A stretch of DNA of 64,000 nt from an uncultured Barnesiella sp. (GTDB lineage Bacteria > Bacteroidota > Bacteroidia > Bacteroidales > Barnesiellaceae). The position numbers were made by a program, and so were the translations under genes. Of this stretch, positions 54,771 to 64,000 are shown in pieces (position 1 is the stretch's first letter; each line of letters starts with the position of its first letter). Where the stretch lies: assembly GCA_944320995.1 (NCBI GenBank), contig CALUJQ010000002.1:62001-126000 (forward strand). Reading direction: 5' to 3'. The notes under the pieces were generated by a model, which worked only from the letters and a program-made list of their open reading frames with translations, was not told the origin of the DNA and did not search any database.

Positions 54771-56504
54771 TTATTCCGGCCAACCGGGATTTTGACCTAA
54801 CAAAGGATTCTTTACACGCTCGGCATAAGGTACCGGCCACAGATAGTGGACATTGGGATCGAAATAACGGGGGCCTCCTTCGGCGGTAGATTTTTCATAA
54901 ATAATATCGCCAAATTCATCGACACCCGTATCGGGATAGGGATTAGCCCCCAAATCATTGATACAAACCTGTTCACTCGGACCCGTGATTGCCCGGCCGA
55001 AACGGAGTTCACCTTCACGCCAGCGCATTACATCGGCATATCTCATACCCTCGAGTGTCAATTCGATGCGACGCTCCCGTTTAATTTCGGTCCAAAGGTC
55101 AAGATTCCACGCGGCCAATTCCGTCAAAATCATACGGTGCATGCCTACCCGGTCTCTCAATCGGTTAATAGTCATATCGATTTGGTCCTGAGTCAATGTC
55201 CCATTCATTTGATACAGCGCCTCGGCATAAATAAGCAATACCTCAGCAAAACGAATCACATTGAGGTTGTTATGTCCCATATTGTAATTCCCGGCAATAT
55301 TCATGTCGTTATACTTCTTGAAATAAAACCCGGTACGAGCATTTGCTCCATTATTCCCCGATTGCAAAGAGGGGAATCGCGGCAAATTGAATGTTTTGTT
55401 CGGTTTCTTAGTCTCGGCATCGCCATCGTCTCCTCCGGGCCACTCGTCACCCGGGCAATACAATGTCATAGCCATACGAGGATCTCGATTCTGGAAATAA
55501 TCGGCATAGTGCACTTCGGGGAACGTATACAAATCGGAGGTCACAATATTCGCCCCTTTTTCTTTGTAGTATTCCAAACCCGCTTTGGCCGGCTTACCAT
55601 CGGTACACAGATAGGCGTCGATCAACGATTTAGTAGGATTAATACGAATATAATCCACCGGACAACAGGTTTCATTGGGCACGTTATGCATGCGAATATC
55701 CGAAACATACACACTATAAATCATCGATTCGTTGTTATCGGGATTTATCTCGGTATCGCCCTCGGGTTGACATATCTTGGCATAATCATACAACCCATAG
55801 GGGCTATTATCCATAATCTCTTTCGCAAGACTGGCAGCCAGTTCATAACGCTCGTTTTGCAAGGCGATTCTTGCCTGCATGGCCAATGCACCCCAATGAT
55901 CGATACGGCCTACATTTTCGCCTAACTGACGTTCACGGGGGAGTTTCGAAGCAGCCCACTCCAAATCGGTCATCAAATTGTCGATTACAATATTTCTCGG
56001 AGTACGAGCACAATAAGCCTCTTCGGCCGTAATCACATGATCTACCCAAGGCACATCGCCCCAGAACGTGGTCAACAAGAAATACATATAAGCCCTGATT
56101 ACCTTCACCTCGGCGGCATATACATCTTTCACATCTTGGTCTACTTCGGCCCGGTCGTAATTATCCAAAAAATTGTTACAAGTAAATATATACTCGTATG
56201 ACTGTTGCCAATAAGTGGTAAAGGGAAATCCATCGGTATAGGTATGTTTTCCACCCGATACCTTGCTCAACCCGCTAGTGATATTTCCCCACATACAAGT
56301 CTCGGCGCAGCATTCGCTCCAGTTAATGAGAAAATCCTTGAAGAATGCCTCATAACAAGGATACAATGCGGCACGCAATTGCTCCTCGGTTTTCCAATAG
56401 GTTTCATTGGTAATCGAATCCTGAGGATAACGATCCAAAAAATCTTCGCAAGAAGTCGTCAACAACACGACTACCGCCAATATATATTTATATACTCTTT
56501 TCAT
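54771..56504 (-). CDS. SusD/RagB-family glycan-binding surface lipoprotein
   Basis: 577 residues. The lipobox ends TTSCEDFLDRYPQDSI (Cys about 19), the classic SusD start. The body is helical with TPR-like packing and typical late blocks (ERRIELTLEGMRYADVMRWR) and NPLLGQNPGWPE at the C-terminus. It caps the SusC transporter and binds the oligosaccharide on the cell surface. It lies 14 bases after susC. Confidence 0.95.
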   Translation of the reverse strand: MKRVYKYILAVVVLLTTSCEDFLDRYPQDSITNETYWKTEEQLRAALYPCYEAFFKDFLINWSECCAETCMWGNITSGLSKVSGGKHTYTDGFPFTTYWQQSYEYIFTCNNFLDNYDRAEVDQDVKDVYAAEVKVIRAYMYFLLTTFWGDVPWVDHVITAEEAYCARTPRNIVIDNLMTDLEWAASKLPRERQLGENVGRIDHWGALAMQARIALQNERYELAASLAKEIMDNSPYGLYDYAKICQPEGDTEINPDNNESMIYSVYVSDIRMHNVPNETCCPVDYIRINPTKSLIDAYLCTDGKPAKAGLEYYKEKGANIVTSDLYTFPEVHYADYFQNRDPRMAMTLYCPGDEWPGGDDGDAETKKPNKTFNLPRFPSLQSGNNGANARTGFYFKKYNDMNIAGNYNMGHNNLNVIRFAEVLLIYAEALYQMNGTLTQDQIDMTINRLRDRVGMHRMILTELAAWNLDLWTEIKRERRIELTLEGMRYADVMRWREGELRFGRAITGPSEQVCINDLGANPYPDTGVDEFGDIIYEKSTAEGGPRYFDPNVHYLWPVPYAERVKNPLLGQNPGWPE

Positions 56505-56518
56505 GATATATCGAAATT

Positions 56519-59500
56519 TTAGAATGTTGCTGTTAATCCGACAATAAATGTTTTCACTTGGGGGTATGCATCACCCGAACTGGTTCTTAACTCAGGGTCA
56601 TAGGCTCCGAAATAGTCGGAGAGTGTGAACAGATTATCGGCCGAAACATAAACTCTCACATGATCGAGCTTACAAGGAGAAAGCCATTTCTTGGGTAGGC
56701 TATATCCGAGTTGGATATTTTTCAACCGCAAATACGATGCATCTTCCATCCAATAGTCACAGAATAATAGGTTATGTGTTTGTGCTTGATACATACGAGG
56801 ATATGTCGCATCAGGATTTGTAGGGGTCCAACGATCGAGATGCTCTACCTTGGGTACCGAATAATCATTAATAAAGCAGTGACGAGCTTCATCCGAGAGA
56901 TATCCCTTTACATTTCCTATTCCTTGCAGATAGAAACTGAAATCGATGCCTTTCCATTCTAACGATCCTTTCAACGCAAACGAATAGTGCGGATCTTTAT
57001 CACCAAACACCACTTTGTCATTATCATCGATTACCCCATCGGGAACTCCATCGGGACCACTTATATCGCGATACTTAATGTCACCGGGTTGAGTCACAGC
57101 TTCAGAAGCCTTAGGTATCGCAAATTTCGGATCGATATAACGTCCATTCCCGTCAACACCTCCAAAATCTTCGATTTGGGCCAAACCATCGGTCAGATAA
57201 CCATAATAAGCATCGATAGGATCACCCTCACGACGAATATAATTACCCAACGAAGGTTCACTCGCACCTAAGTCGATAATCTTATTTTTAGAATCGGATA
57301 AATTAAAGGCAAGGCTATATTTCACTTGATCAATTCTATCTCGCCATTGAATCCACCATTCCCAACCTTTATTCTCTATCTCTCCCATGTTCTCGAACGG
57401 CAGATTAGCCGAACCCGAGATACCTACCAACGTAGGATAGATAGGTTGCACTAACGCATCGATATTGTTCTTCTTATACCAGTCGAATGTGGTTGACAAG
57501 CGATTATCAAAGAATGAGAGGTCGATACCGATATTCAGCATGCGAATCGTCTCCCACTTAATATCCTTATTCCCCAACTTTTTTTGTTGAAATCCTACGT
57601 TATTGACTCCACCAATGGGATATGATTTATCTACTCGCTCGATAGATGTCAGATAAGGATAATAGTTACTGCCGATATTTTGGTTACCCAATTCTCCCCA
57701 TGATCCACGAATCTTTCCACTGGAAAGCACCGATTGAGCCCATTCGAAAAAGCTTTCTCGTGCAAAGTTCCAACCCACCGAGAAGGAAGGGAAATATCCC
57801 CAACGGTTCTCCTTGGCAAACCGCGAAGTTCCATCAATACGTAAATTGGCTTCAAACAGATACTTATTATCATAGGCATAGTTCACACGTCCAAAGTAAG
57901 ACCGTAAAGCCCACGACTGTTTTGTCCCACCATTGGCAATATCTTCGGTTCCGGCGTCGATTACATAGATTCCATCGAGCAATATATTTTTACGACTGGC
58001 CGACAAAGTACTCCGATCCTCCCATTCTTGAGAGAATCCCAACAAAGCCGATACCTCATGCTTCTTGGCAAATGTTTGATTATACTTCAAGGTTGTTTGG
58101 GCCGTTTGAGTAAGATAATTATACTGACTTTGTGATACGTAATTTCTCAAATTCTCGTTCTCGCTACTGGGAGTACCGTCTTGATAAAACTGGTACATAG
58201 CCGGGTTAAACTCATTGGTCTCTCTCGAATAATAATTGACTGCATACTGTCCTGTCAAATGCAATTGGTCGATAATGCGAATGTCGGCACCCACGATACC
58301 ATTGAATGTAAGGGTTTTACGTTCTTCGGTTCCCGAGTTGTACGCGACATCTACCGGATTTCTTACCGTACCAAACGAATACCACTCCGTATCGCTCCAT
58401 GTTCCATCTTCATTTTGTTGTTGCCATTTTACCGGCAATAAAGGAGAAATACGCTGTGCCAAACGGAACACGCCCGAAGTACCACTATATCCGGCCTCAC
58501 TTCGGAAAAAATCGACATAACTTACATTACTCGTAATCTTAATGCGATCAAATACTTCGGTATTGACCGACATACGGGCGTTGTGACGGTGAGAATTAAA
58601 AGCATCACCTACAACAAGACCTTCTTGATTCAAATAGCCATAAGAAATAAAATAACCACTCTTGGCCGTTCCGCCACGAATGCTTAAATTATGATTGGTC
58701 TGAAAAGCACTTTTTTTATAAATTTCGTCAATCCAATCGGTATTCGAATAATCATTGGGATACATACCCGAATCGTATTTATCAAAAGCCGACTGATCGT
58801 ATGGAGCAGAGAATCCGGCTGCAACCATAGCCTCGTTCGACAAAGTCATGTAGTCCCGGCCGTTTACCAACTCCGGAAGGCGTGTAGGACTTTGCCAACC
58901 GGCATAACCCGAATAAGTAAGTTTAGCCTTTTCATTCGATCCTGTTTTTGTCGTTACCAAAATTACGCCATTGGCAGCACGGGCTCCATAGATAGAAGCC
59001 GAAGCCGCATCTTTCAATACCGATATACTCTCTATATCACCGGGATTCAACAAATCTATATCACCTCCGGCTACACCATCGATAAGAACCAGTGGTGAGG
59101 TTTCACTATTGATCGTACTCACTCCACGGATAACAATAGAGGTCGCTGCACCCGGTTGACCTGTCGCACGAGTAACCGAAACACCGGGTAACTCTCCTTG
59201 CAAAGCGGCAGCCACACTGGTAACGGGACGACTCTCGATTTCATCGCCTTTCAACATCGACACAGCTCCTGTCACATTTATTTTCTTTTGCACGCCATAA
59301 CCAACCACAACAACATCATCCAATTGCGATGTAGCACTTTCGGTCAATGCAATATCCAAACCGCCTGATTGAAAAACCTCTTTTTGCAATTCCTTATATC
59401 CTACATAAGAAAATTTCAAAACACTTCCAACGGGTATCGACAAAGAATATTTACCATCTAAATCGGTGACCGTTCCTTTTGATGATCCTTCAACAACAAC

Positions 59501-59926
59501 TGTCGCCCCAATAATAGGGTCGCCAGTAACACGGTCTACCACTGTACCGCTAACCGTAATATTCTGTTGTTCCTTCACGGCCTTGCTGGTCCCTTCTTGT
59601 TTATCTCGATTATACAAGAGCACACTATTGTCCAAAAACCGGAATCCAATATTAGTTCCCTCAAAAAGTTGAGTCAACGCAACTTGCAAACTCACGCCCT
59701 CGACTTTTAAAGAGACCGGTTTATTTGGATCGACAAATTCTTTACTATATGCCACATTCACAGACGCTTGCTCCTTTATTTGTTCCATCGCCTGTTTCAA
59801 CGTAACATTCTGAATATTCACCGAAATTTTCTGTTGCTGAGCAAAAGCAACCCACGGAAAAGCAAGACAAAGCCCTCCCACCATACACCATCTACGGATG
59901 TATGGAAAAATGTATTTTTCCAGCAT
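56519..59926 (-). CDS. SusC/RagA-family TonB-dependent transporter with STN domain
   Basis: 1135 residues. Signal peptide (about 1-29, VAFAQ), STN signalling domain (about 34-105), carboxypeptidase-like beta domain (about 122-200), TonB-box-like VVVVGYG, plug domain (about 212-330), then the beta-barrel, ending in GLTATF. The STN domain touches the FecR anti-sigma factor when substrate binds, so this transporter is a trans-envelope sensor. It is 30 bases after fecR and 14 before susD. Substrate is inferred from the locus, not from the protein. Confidence 0.96.
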   Translation of the reverse strand: MLEKYIFPYIRRWCMVGGLCLAFPWVAFAQQQKISVNIQNVTLKQAMEQIKEQASVNVAYSKEFVDPNKPVSLKVEGVSLQVALTQLFEGTNIGFRFLDNSVLLYNRDKQEGTSKAVKEQQNITVSGTVVDRVTGDPIIGATVVVEGSSKGTVTDLDGKYSLSIPVGSVLKFSYVGYKELQKEVFQSGGLDIALTESATSQLDDVVVVGYGVQKKINVTGAVSMLKGDEIESRPVTSVAAALQGELPGVSVTRATGQPGAATSIVIRGVSTINSETSPLVLIDGVAGGDIDLLNPGDIESISVLKDAASASIYGARAANGVILVTTKTGSNEKAKLTYSGYAGWQSPTRLPELVNGRDYMTLSNEAMVAAGFSAPYDQSAFDKYDSGMYPNDYSNTDWIDEIYKKSAFQTNHNLSIRGGTAKSGYFISYGYLNQEGLVVGDAFNSHRHNARMSVNTEVFDRIKITSNVSYVDFFRSEAGYSGTSGVFRLAQRISPLLPVKWQQQNEDGTWSDTEWYSFGTVRNPVDVAYNSGTEERKTLTFNGIVGADIRIIDQLHLTGQYAVNYYSRETNEFNPAMYQFYQDGTPSSENENLRNYVSQSQYNYLTQTAQTTLKYNQTFAKKHEVSALLGFSQEWEDRSTLSASRKNILLDGIYVIDAGTEDIANGGTKQSWALRSYFGRVNYAYDNKYLFEANLRIDGTSRFAKENRWGYFPSFSVGWNFARESFFEWAQSVLSSGKIRGSWGELGNQNIGSNYYPYLTSIERVDKSYPIGGVNNVGFQQKKLGNKDIKWETIRMLNIGIDLSFFDNRLSTTFDWYKKNNIDALVQPIYPTLVGISGSANLPFENMGEIENKGWEWWIQWRDRIDQVKYSLAFNLSDSKNKIIDLGASEPSLGNYIRREGDPIDAYYGYLTDGLAQIEDFGGVDGNGRYIDPKFAIPKASEAVTQPGDIKYRDISGPDGVPDGVIDDNDKVVFGDKDPHYSFALKGSLEWKGIDFSFYLQGIGNVKGYLSDEARHCFINDYSVPKVEHLDRWTPTNPDATYPRMYQAQTHNLLFCDYWMEDASYLRLKNIQLGYSLPKKWLSPCKLDHVRVYVSADNLFTLSDYFGAYDPELRTSSGDAYPQVKTFIVGLTATF

Positions 59927-59956
59927 AAATGTTGAGTGTTTATTATGTTATTAGAC

Positions 59957-60898
59957 TTATTTTCCTTTTACAGCATATACATTTTCCGATATTTCATTGA
60001 ACTTTATAGGGGTAATAGCAGACATCATTTCCAAAATACCCGACAAGTTATTCAACTTACAGGTAAAATTATAAGTAAACTTAGAAATCTCTTCGCTACG
60101 CACGTCGAAAGCCACGTCAAACTGCCTCGACAATGTCGTTAAAACTTCGCCCAACGGCACATTCCTAAATACCAATTTATTATCCTTCCAATCCGAAGCG
60201 TCTTTATAATAGGCATTAGTCATCACTTTACAAATGTTCCGTCCCTTCTCATAAACAGCTGTTTGCCCGGGAATCATGTGATACGATCCCATCTTTTCGG
60301 CGTACGGATAGCTAATCACAATTCCCCCTTCGTCCAACGTAGTTGTAACTGCCGAATCAGTAGGATAAACCGAAACATTAAATCGAGTTCCTGTCACACG
60401 GATATTCATTTCATCGGCCTGTACCATAAAAGGCTTCGACAGATCTTTCTTCACTTCGAAATAGGCTTCACCCACCAGCGATACTTCTCGTTTATCCTTG
60501 GTAAAATGTTCAGGATAAACCAACTTCGAGTCGGCATTCAACCAAACCTTCGTACCATCTTCGAGCAAAACCACCAATCGTTCGCCCCTCAAAGCACATA
60601 TCTCTTTATACTCAGGTTTGGAAATATCGATATTCTGATAGGCCAAATACCCGATATTCAGCAATACCAATACAATAGCGCATGCCCATTTACAGATTGT
60701 CCCGATACTAGTCCCCTCTTTTCGGCTTATTCGTTGTGACAAACTCTCATAGACTCCAAATTTGTCGAAATCGGGCACGTCACGGCCTCCCATCGGCAAA
60801 GGATCGGCATTGAGCAACCGTTCTATATCTTTGTCAATATGATCCGAGATATAATTTAATATCTCTTCATCTGTCCGATTTCGACGTTTTAAAAACAT
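59957..60898 (-). CDS. FecR-type anti-sigma factor
   Basis: 313 residues. A cytoplasmic N-terminus of about 70 residues, one membrane segment (AIVLVLLNIGYLAYQ, about 75-92), then a periplasmic FecR domain (about 105-220) and a C-terminal DUF4974-like domain (FRNVPLGEVLTTLSRQFDVA). It holds the ECF sigma factor inactive until SusC signals through the STN domain. Gap of 84 bases to the sigma gene, with a hairpin (60909-60935). Confidence 0.94.
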   Translation of the reverse strand: MFLKRRNRTDEEILNYISDHIDKDIERLLNADPLPMGGRDVPDFDKFGVYESLSQRISRKEGTSIGTICKWACAIVLVLLNIGYLAYQNIDISKPEYKEICALRGERLVVLLEDGTKVWLNADSKLVYPEHFTKDKREVSLVGEAYFEVKKDLSKPFMVQADEMNIRVTGTRFNVSVYPTDSAVTTTLDEGGIVISYPYAEKMGSYHMIPGQTAVYEKGRNICKVMTNAYYKDASDWKDNKLVFRNVPLGEVLTTLSRQFDVAFDVRSEEISKFTYNFTCKLNNLSGILEMMSAITPIKFNEISENVYAVKGK

Positions 60899-60908
60899 AA
60901 TATATAAG

Positions 60909-60935
60909 CTTTCATTATATAATACACAATGAAAG
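60909..60935. repeat. Inverted repeat between the sigma factor and FecR genes
   Basis: CTTTCATT (60909-60916) and AATGAAAG (60928-60935), with an AT-rich loop, lie just upstream of the FecR start. It could be an RNA hairpin in the leader or a protein-binding site; no T run follows on the minus strand. Confidence 0.4.
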
Positions 60936-60982
60936 ATAAAAAGTATTATAAAAAATCTGATTTTTTTATTCCACGCCCAATC

Positions 60983-61537
60983 TTACATTAATAACAAAAT
61001 TGCGCACTGGCGGATAATCTCTTTTATCTGCTTCAAAGATTGGCTGTATTGGAACTTAACGGTATTGACCGAGAGATGTAATTTCTCGGCTATCTCTTGA
61101 TTTGAATATTTCCCGGTAATCTTCAATGAAAAAATCTTTCGCCGTTGGGGCGACAATTGATTGACTGCATGACGGATCAAATCCAACTGTTCTTTATCAA
61201 TATCCTCATTATCATGAATGTCTCCATCTATTCTCTCCAACAGTTCCAAACAATCATCTAAAACAAAAATATTATTCTTGGAATCTCTGAGGATATGGAG
61301 CAAATCGTTTTTAAGAACGGTAAATAAAAAATGATTCAATGGACGAGTCTCATCGAGCGAAACTCGCTTAGACCAAACTTTCATGAACAGATTTTGCACG
61401 GCATCTTCCGCCAGCTCCTTATTACACAAGTATTTAAAAGCAAGTCTATACGCTTGTTCAGAATATGTGTTATAAAGAATAGTAAAAGCTAACTGGTTCC
61501 CTTGTTTCAACTGAATCGTTAATGCGATGTCGTCCAT
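60983..61537 (-). CDS. ECF-type RNA polymerase sigma factor
   Basis: 184 residues. Region 2 is visible as LYNTYSEQAYRLAFKYLCNK then ELAEDAVQNLFMKVW, and region 4 as LSPQRRKIFSLKITGKYSNQ then EIAEKLHLSVNTVKF. It directs polymerase to the promoter of the SusCD locus after release from FecR. It starts a run of minus-strand genes that extends to 41702. Confidence 0.95.
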   Translation of the reverse strand: MDDIALTIQLKQGNQLAFTILYNTYSEQAYRLAFKYLCNKELAEDAVQNLFMKVWSKRVSLDETRPLNHFLFTVLKNDLLHILRDSKNNIFVLDDCLELLERIDGDIHDNEDIDKEQLDLIRHAVNQLSPQRRKIFSLKITGKYSNQEIAEKLHLSVNTVKFQYSQSLKQIKEIIRQCAILLLM

Positions 61538-61673
61538 TTTTATATTACCAGAAATTTAAGAGCGATGCAATATTCAAAAAAAATAATGAAACCACAAAAA
61601 AAATTCAGTGAATTTAAAATTACAAAAAACTAAACTCTCCAAAAACTTTTATTATAAAACTCTATTTAGAATA

Positions 61674-61708
61674 AAAAAAGCGAAGAAATTTTTCAACTTC
61701 TCCGCTTT
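61674..61708 (-). terminator. Intrinsic terminator after tRNA-Leu
   Basis: On the minus strand AAAGCGGAGAA pairs with TTCTTCGCTTT around an A/T-rich loop, followed by more T residues. It starts two bases after the tRNA 3' end. Confidence 0.8.
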
Positions 61709-61709
61709 G

Positions 61710-61793
61710 TACCCAGAGCCGGGATCGAACCGGCATGGAGGTTAATCCACTGGTGTTTGAGACCAGCGCGTCTACCAATTCCGCCATCTGGGC
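61710..61793 (-). tRNA. tRNA-Leu (CAA)
   Basis: 84 bases with the long variable arm of class II tRNAs. The acceptor GCCCAGA pairs with TCTGGGT, with discriminator A. The anticodon arm CTGGT/ACCAG encloses CTCAAAC (anticodon CAA at 61759-61757). The T arm CCGGTTCGATCCCGG is intact. CCA is not encoded. Confidence 0.96.
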
Positions 61794-61934
61794 AGAAAGA
61801 CGCTGCAAAAGTACACATAGATTTTAAATAACCCAAATAATCTCGATTTTTTTTCAAAAAAATTTATTCCGACTATCTTTCTAATAAAAAATAATTACAT
61901 TAGCGGAAGATTTTATATATAAAATAGCACCACC

Positions 61935-63011
61935 ATGGAAAATAGATATTGTGTAATAATGGGTGGCGGCGTAGGAAGCCGCTTTTGGCCATTTAGTCGC
62001 AACAACAGGCCTAAACAATTTCTCGACTTTTTTGGTATTGGACGCTCTTTGCTCCAAATGAGTTATGACCGCTTTGTAAAGATAATTCCCAAAGACCATA
62101 TATTTATCGTTACCAACGAGATATATGTCGATTTGGTAAAAGAGCAACTCCCCGACCTCCCCAATGAGAACATTTTGCTGGAACCGGCTCGCCGGAACAC
62201 GGCTCCCTGTATTGCTTGGGCAGCCTACCATATTCAGGCGATCAACCCCAAAGCGAATATCGTAGTTGCTCCATCGGACCACCTGATTCTTAAAGAAGAT
62301 GAGTTTGCCCAATGTATCAATCAAGGTATCGATTTCGTGGCAAAATACCCGGCCCTGCTCACATTGGGAATAAAGCCCAACCGTCCCGAAACAGGATACG
62401 GATACATTCAAGTGGGCGAAGATGCCGAAGGCGATATTAAGACCGTTAAAACGTTTACCGAAAAACCCAACCTCGAATTTGCAAAGATGTTTGTTGAGAG
62501 CGGTGAATTTTTCTGGAATTCAGGTATCTTTATTTGGAACGTACAGACTATCATCAACGCCTTCCAAAGATTCCTGCCCGATATTTCCAACCGATTCGAA
62601 GCAAATATTGGCGTCTTCAATACCCCCGATGAGAAAAAATTTATCGACGAAAATTTTGCAGCCTGTCCCAATATTTCGATCGACTTCGGCGTCATGGAAA
62701 AGGCGTCGAACGTATATGTGCTTTGTGCCGAATTCGGGTGGAGCGACTTGGGTTCTTGGAGTGCCTTGTATGACCACTCTCCCAAAAACAAAGATGGCAA
62801 TGTAACCCAAGGGTGCAAAGCTCTGCTTTACAATACAAGTGGATGCGTGGTGGCTGTGAAAGGCGAAAAACTGGTAGTTGTCGAGGGGCTGCAAGATTAT
62901 ATCATCGCCGAGGCCGACAATGTGCTGCTCATCTGTCCCAAAAACGAAGAGCAGAAGGTAAAACAGTTTGTTACCGACGCCAAAATGTCTTACGACGACA
63001 CCTTCATTTGA
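61935..63011 (+). CDS. manC: Mannose-1-phosphate guanylyltransferase
   Basis: 358 residues, the single-domain length. The nucleotidyltransferase signature is GGGVGSRFWPFSR then PKQFLDFFG, and the LEPARRNTAP and VAPSDHLI blocks follow. FTEKPNLEFA and FFWNSGIFIW complete the sugar-nucleotide site. It makes GDP-mannose from mannose-1-phosphate and GTP, for polysaccharide or GDP-fucose synthesis. The second isomerase domain found in some ManC proteins is absent. It is convergent with deoC. Confidence 0.94.
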   Translation: MENRYCVIMGGGVGSRFWPFSRNNRPKQFLDFFGIGRSLLQMSYDRFVKIIPKDHIFIVTNEIYVDLVKEQLPDLPNENILLEPARRNTAPCIAWAAYHIQAINPKANIVVAPSDHLILKEDEFAQCINQGIDFVAKYPALLTLGIKPNRPETGYGYIQVGEDAEGDIKTVKTFTEKPNLEFAKMFVESGEFFWNSGIFIWNVQTIINAFQRFLPDISNRFEANIGVFNTPDEKKFIDENFAACPNISIDFGVMEKASNVYVLCAEFGWSDLGSWSALYDHSPKNKDGNVTQGCKALLYNTSGCVVAVKGEKLVVVEGLQDYIIAEADNVLLICPKNEEQKVKQFVTDAKMSYDDTFI

Positions 63012-63029
63012 TCACAAATTAATACAGAT

Positions 63030-63067
63030 ACAACGAGAGCCGAAAGAAATCTTTCGGCTCTCGTTGT
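63030..63067. terminator. Hairpin between convergent manC and deoC
   Basis: 18 bases pair (63030-63047 with 63050-63067), with only two bases between the arms, so in RNA the stem is slightly shorter. No long T run follows on the plus side. It probably ends both transcripts. Confidence 0.75.
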
Positions 63068-63080
63068 ATAAACTGTTGCA

Positions 63081-63962
63081 TTAGAAAAATTTAGTAGGCG
63101 TTCCCCATATATCGGAGAGTAAATTATTAGCCAATCGGCTAGCTCCTATTCTGAAATATTCGTTTGTCAACCATTTTTCGCCAAGGACCTCTTTCACCAC
63201 ACAATAATATTTTACGGCATCGGCTGTGGTAGAGATTCCGCCGGCAGGCTTGAAGCCAATCATTGTACCGGTCTGTTCGTAATACTCCTTAATAGCTTGA
63301 CACATTACATAAGCTGCTTCAAGAGTTGCGGCAGGCTCCGATTTTCCCGTAGAGGTCTTAATGAAATCGGCTCCCGAATAGATCGACAACAAAGATGCTT
63401 TTTTGATATTCGAAGCCGTTTTCAATGCTCCCGATTCAAGAATCACTTTCAAATGAGCTTCTTTGCAAGTCTGTTTAAGCTCCTCTATCTCTTGACACAT
63501 CTCTTCATAATTCCCGGCCAAGAAATTTCCTATGTTGATGACAATATCAATCTCGTCAGCGCCATCGCCAAGAGCCAACGCCGTTTCGGCCACTTTCACT
63601 TCGGTAAATGTCTGCGACGTAGGAAACCCACCCGATACAGCCGCAATATTTACCGACGAAACATCAAGATTGGCACGAACAGTCCCTGCCAAATTGGGAT
63701 ACACACATATGGCTGCCACATTAGGCATCTCGGGATGTTCCTCCTCAAAATCGTTTACGCGCTTTGTAAACCGGGTAATGGAATCGGTGTTGTCCTCAAC
63801 ATGCAACGATGTCAAATCTATGCAGTTAAACAAAAACTTATATACATCGACATTACTGTTTGCCGCCAGATTGTCCCGTACGATTTTCTCCACAGCATCG
63901 GCTACTTGGGCATCGTCCAAATCGGTTGTATACCGACTCAACATTTCTTCGTATTTATCCAT
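63081..63962 (-). CDS. deoC: Deoxyribose-phosphate aldolase
   Basis: 293 residues, longer than the E. coli enzyme and close to Bacteroidetes forms. It splits 2-deoxyribose 5-phosphate into acetaldehyde and glyceraldehyde 3-phosphate. The Schiff-base Lys is K202 in DFIKTSTGK, and the second Lys is in MIGFKPAGGIST. AAVSGGFPTSQT and VINIGNFLAG are further family blocks. The 38 bases to the window edge hold no gene. Confidence 0.95.
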   Translation of the reverse strand: MDKYEEMLSRYTTDLDDAQVADAVEKIVRDNLAANSNVDVYKFLFNCIDLTSLHVEDNTDSITRFTKRVNDFEEEHPEMPNVAAICVYPNLAGTVRANLDVSSVNIAAVSGGFPTSQTFTEVKVAETALALGDGADEIDIVINIGNFLAGNYEEMCQEIEELKQTCKEAHLKVILESGALKTASNIKKASLLSIYSGADFIKTSTGKSEPAATLEAAYVMCQAIKEYYEQTGTMIGFKPAGGISTTADAVKYYCVVKEVLGEKWLTNEYFRIGASRLANNLLSDIWGTPTKFF

Positions 63963-64000
63963 TTTTCGTCAATTTAGGATTATTAATATGTCTTGTTTTA

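Noticed and set aside
54846..55925. A 359-codon open frame on the plus strand opposite susD.
   Set aside because: Fully antisense to a complete SusD gene; composition is Ile/His/Arg-rich as expected for a shadow frame.

Overview
The window reads as one continuous chromosomal segment of a Bacteroidales bacterium, probably a gut member of the Barnesiella/Coprobacter/Bacteroides group; the genus cannot be settled from this sequence alone. The signs are a SusC/SusD pair with an ECF sigma/FecR switch, two proteins with type IX secretion (T9SS) C-terminal sorting domains, the long 600-residue form of IspG, promoters of the Bacteroidetes type (TTTG about 18-20 bases before TAnnTTTG), few strong Shine-Dalgarno sequences and many Cys-anchored lipoproteins. 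I see no insertion sequence, CRISPR array, prophage or rRNA.

Left part (1-10.6 kb): housekeeping genes. On the minus strand are a HIT-family protein (cut by the window edge), greA with a terminator-like hairpin in its leader, and a lipoprotein with a cysteine-less thioredoxin fold. On the plus strand are pnp and then a tight run rpoN - PAP2-like membrane protein - purE - ispG - MATE exporter. Middle-left (10.6-18.3 kb): an Lrp/AsnC regulator, then a TetR-headed operon TolC - HlyD - two ABC ATPases - two ABC-2 permeases. This resembles E. coli CecR/YbhG-YbhF-YbhS-YbhR, with YbhF split into two overlapping genes. Next (18.3-41.6 kb): tandem FKBP isomerases, a zinc-site-less sirtuin, a Na/Pi symporter, a TGS-uridine kinase fusion, a polyprenyl synthase, polA, mfd (its 3' end overlaps a convergent MscS gene), ychF, an S41 protease, a PfkB kinase, tRNA-Asn, CorA, a HAD phosphatase, an EamA transporter and a secreted alpha/beta hydrolase.

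Right part (41.7-61.5 kb): a minus-strand polysaccharide-utilisation-type locus of 14 genes. An ECF sigma factor and FecR anti-sigma lead to SusC (with an STN signalling domain) and SusD. Then come three endonuclease/exonuclease/phosphatase (EEP) family proteins carrying three different address tags, a doubly damaged GH127-like remnant, and a beta-helix protein with a T9SS tail. After a strong intrinsic terminator the same strand carries GH89 alpha-N-acetylglucosaminidase, glycerate kinase, a GntP permease, a relative of the human lysosomal heparan-alpha-glucosaminide N-acetyltransferase (HGSNAT) with its active-site His and Asn kept, and a second GH89. HGSNAT plus NAGLU is the pair that human lysosomes use to acetylate and then remove terminal alpha-glucosamine. 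Its pairing here with EEP phosphodiesterase-like enzymes and a glycerate module, with no sulfatase or polysaccharide lyase, suggests a substrate with alpha-GlcN(Ac) and phosphodiesters. That substrate is inference.

The window ends with tRNA-Leu, a mannose-1-phosphate guanylyltransferase and deoC. No stretch of more than 300 bases lacks a gene.
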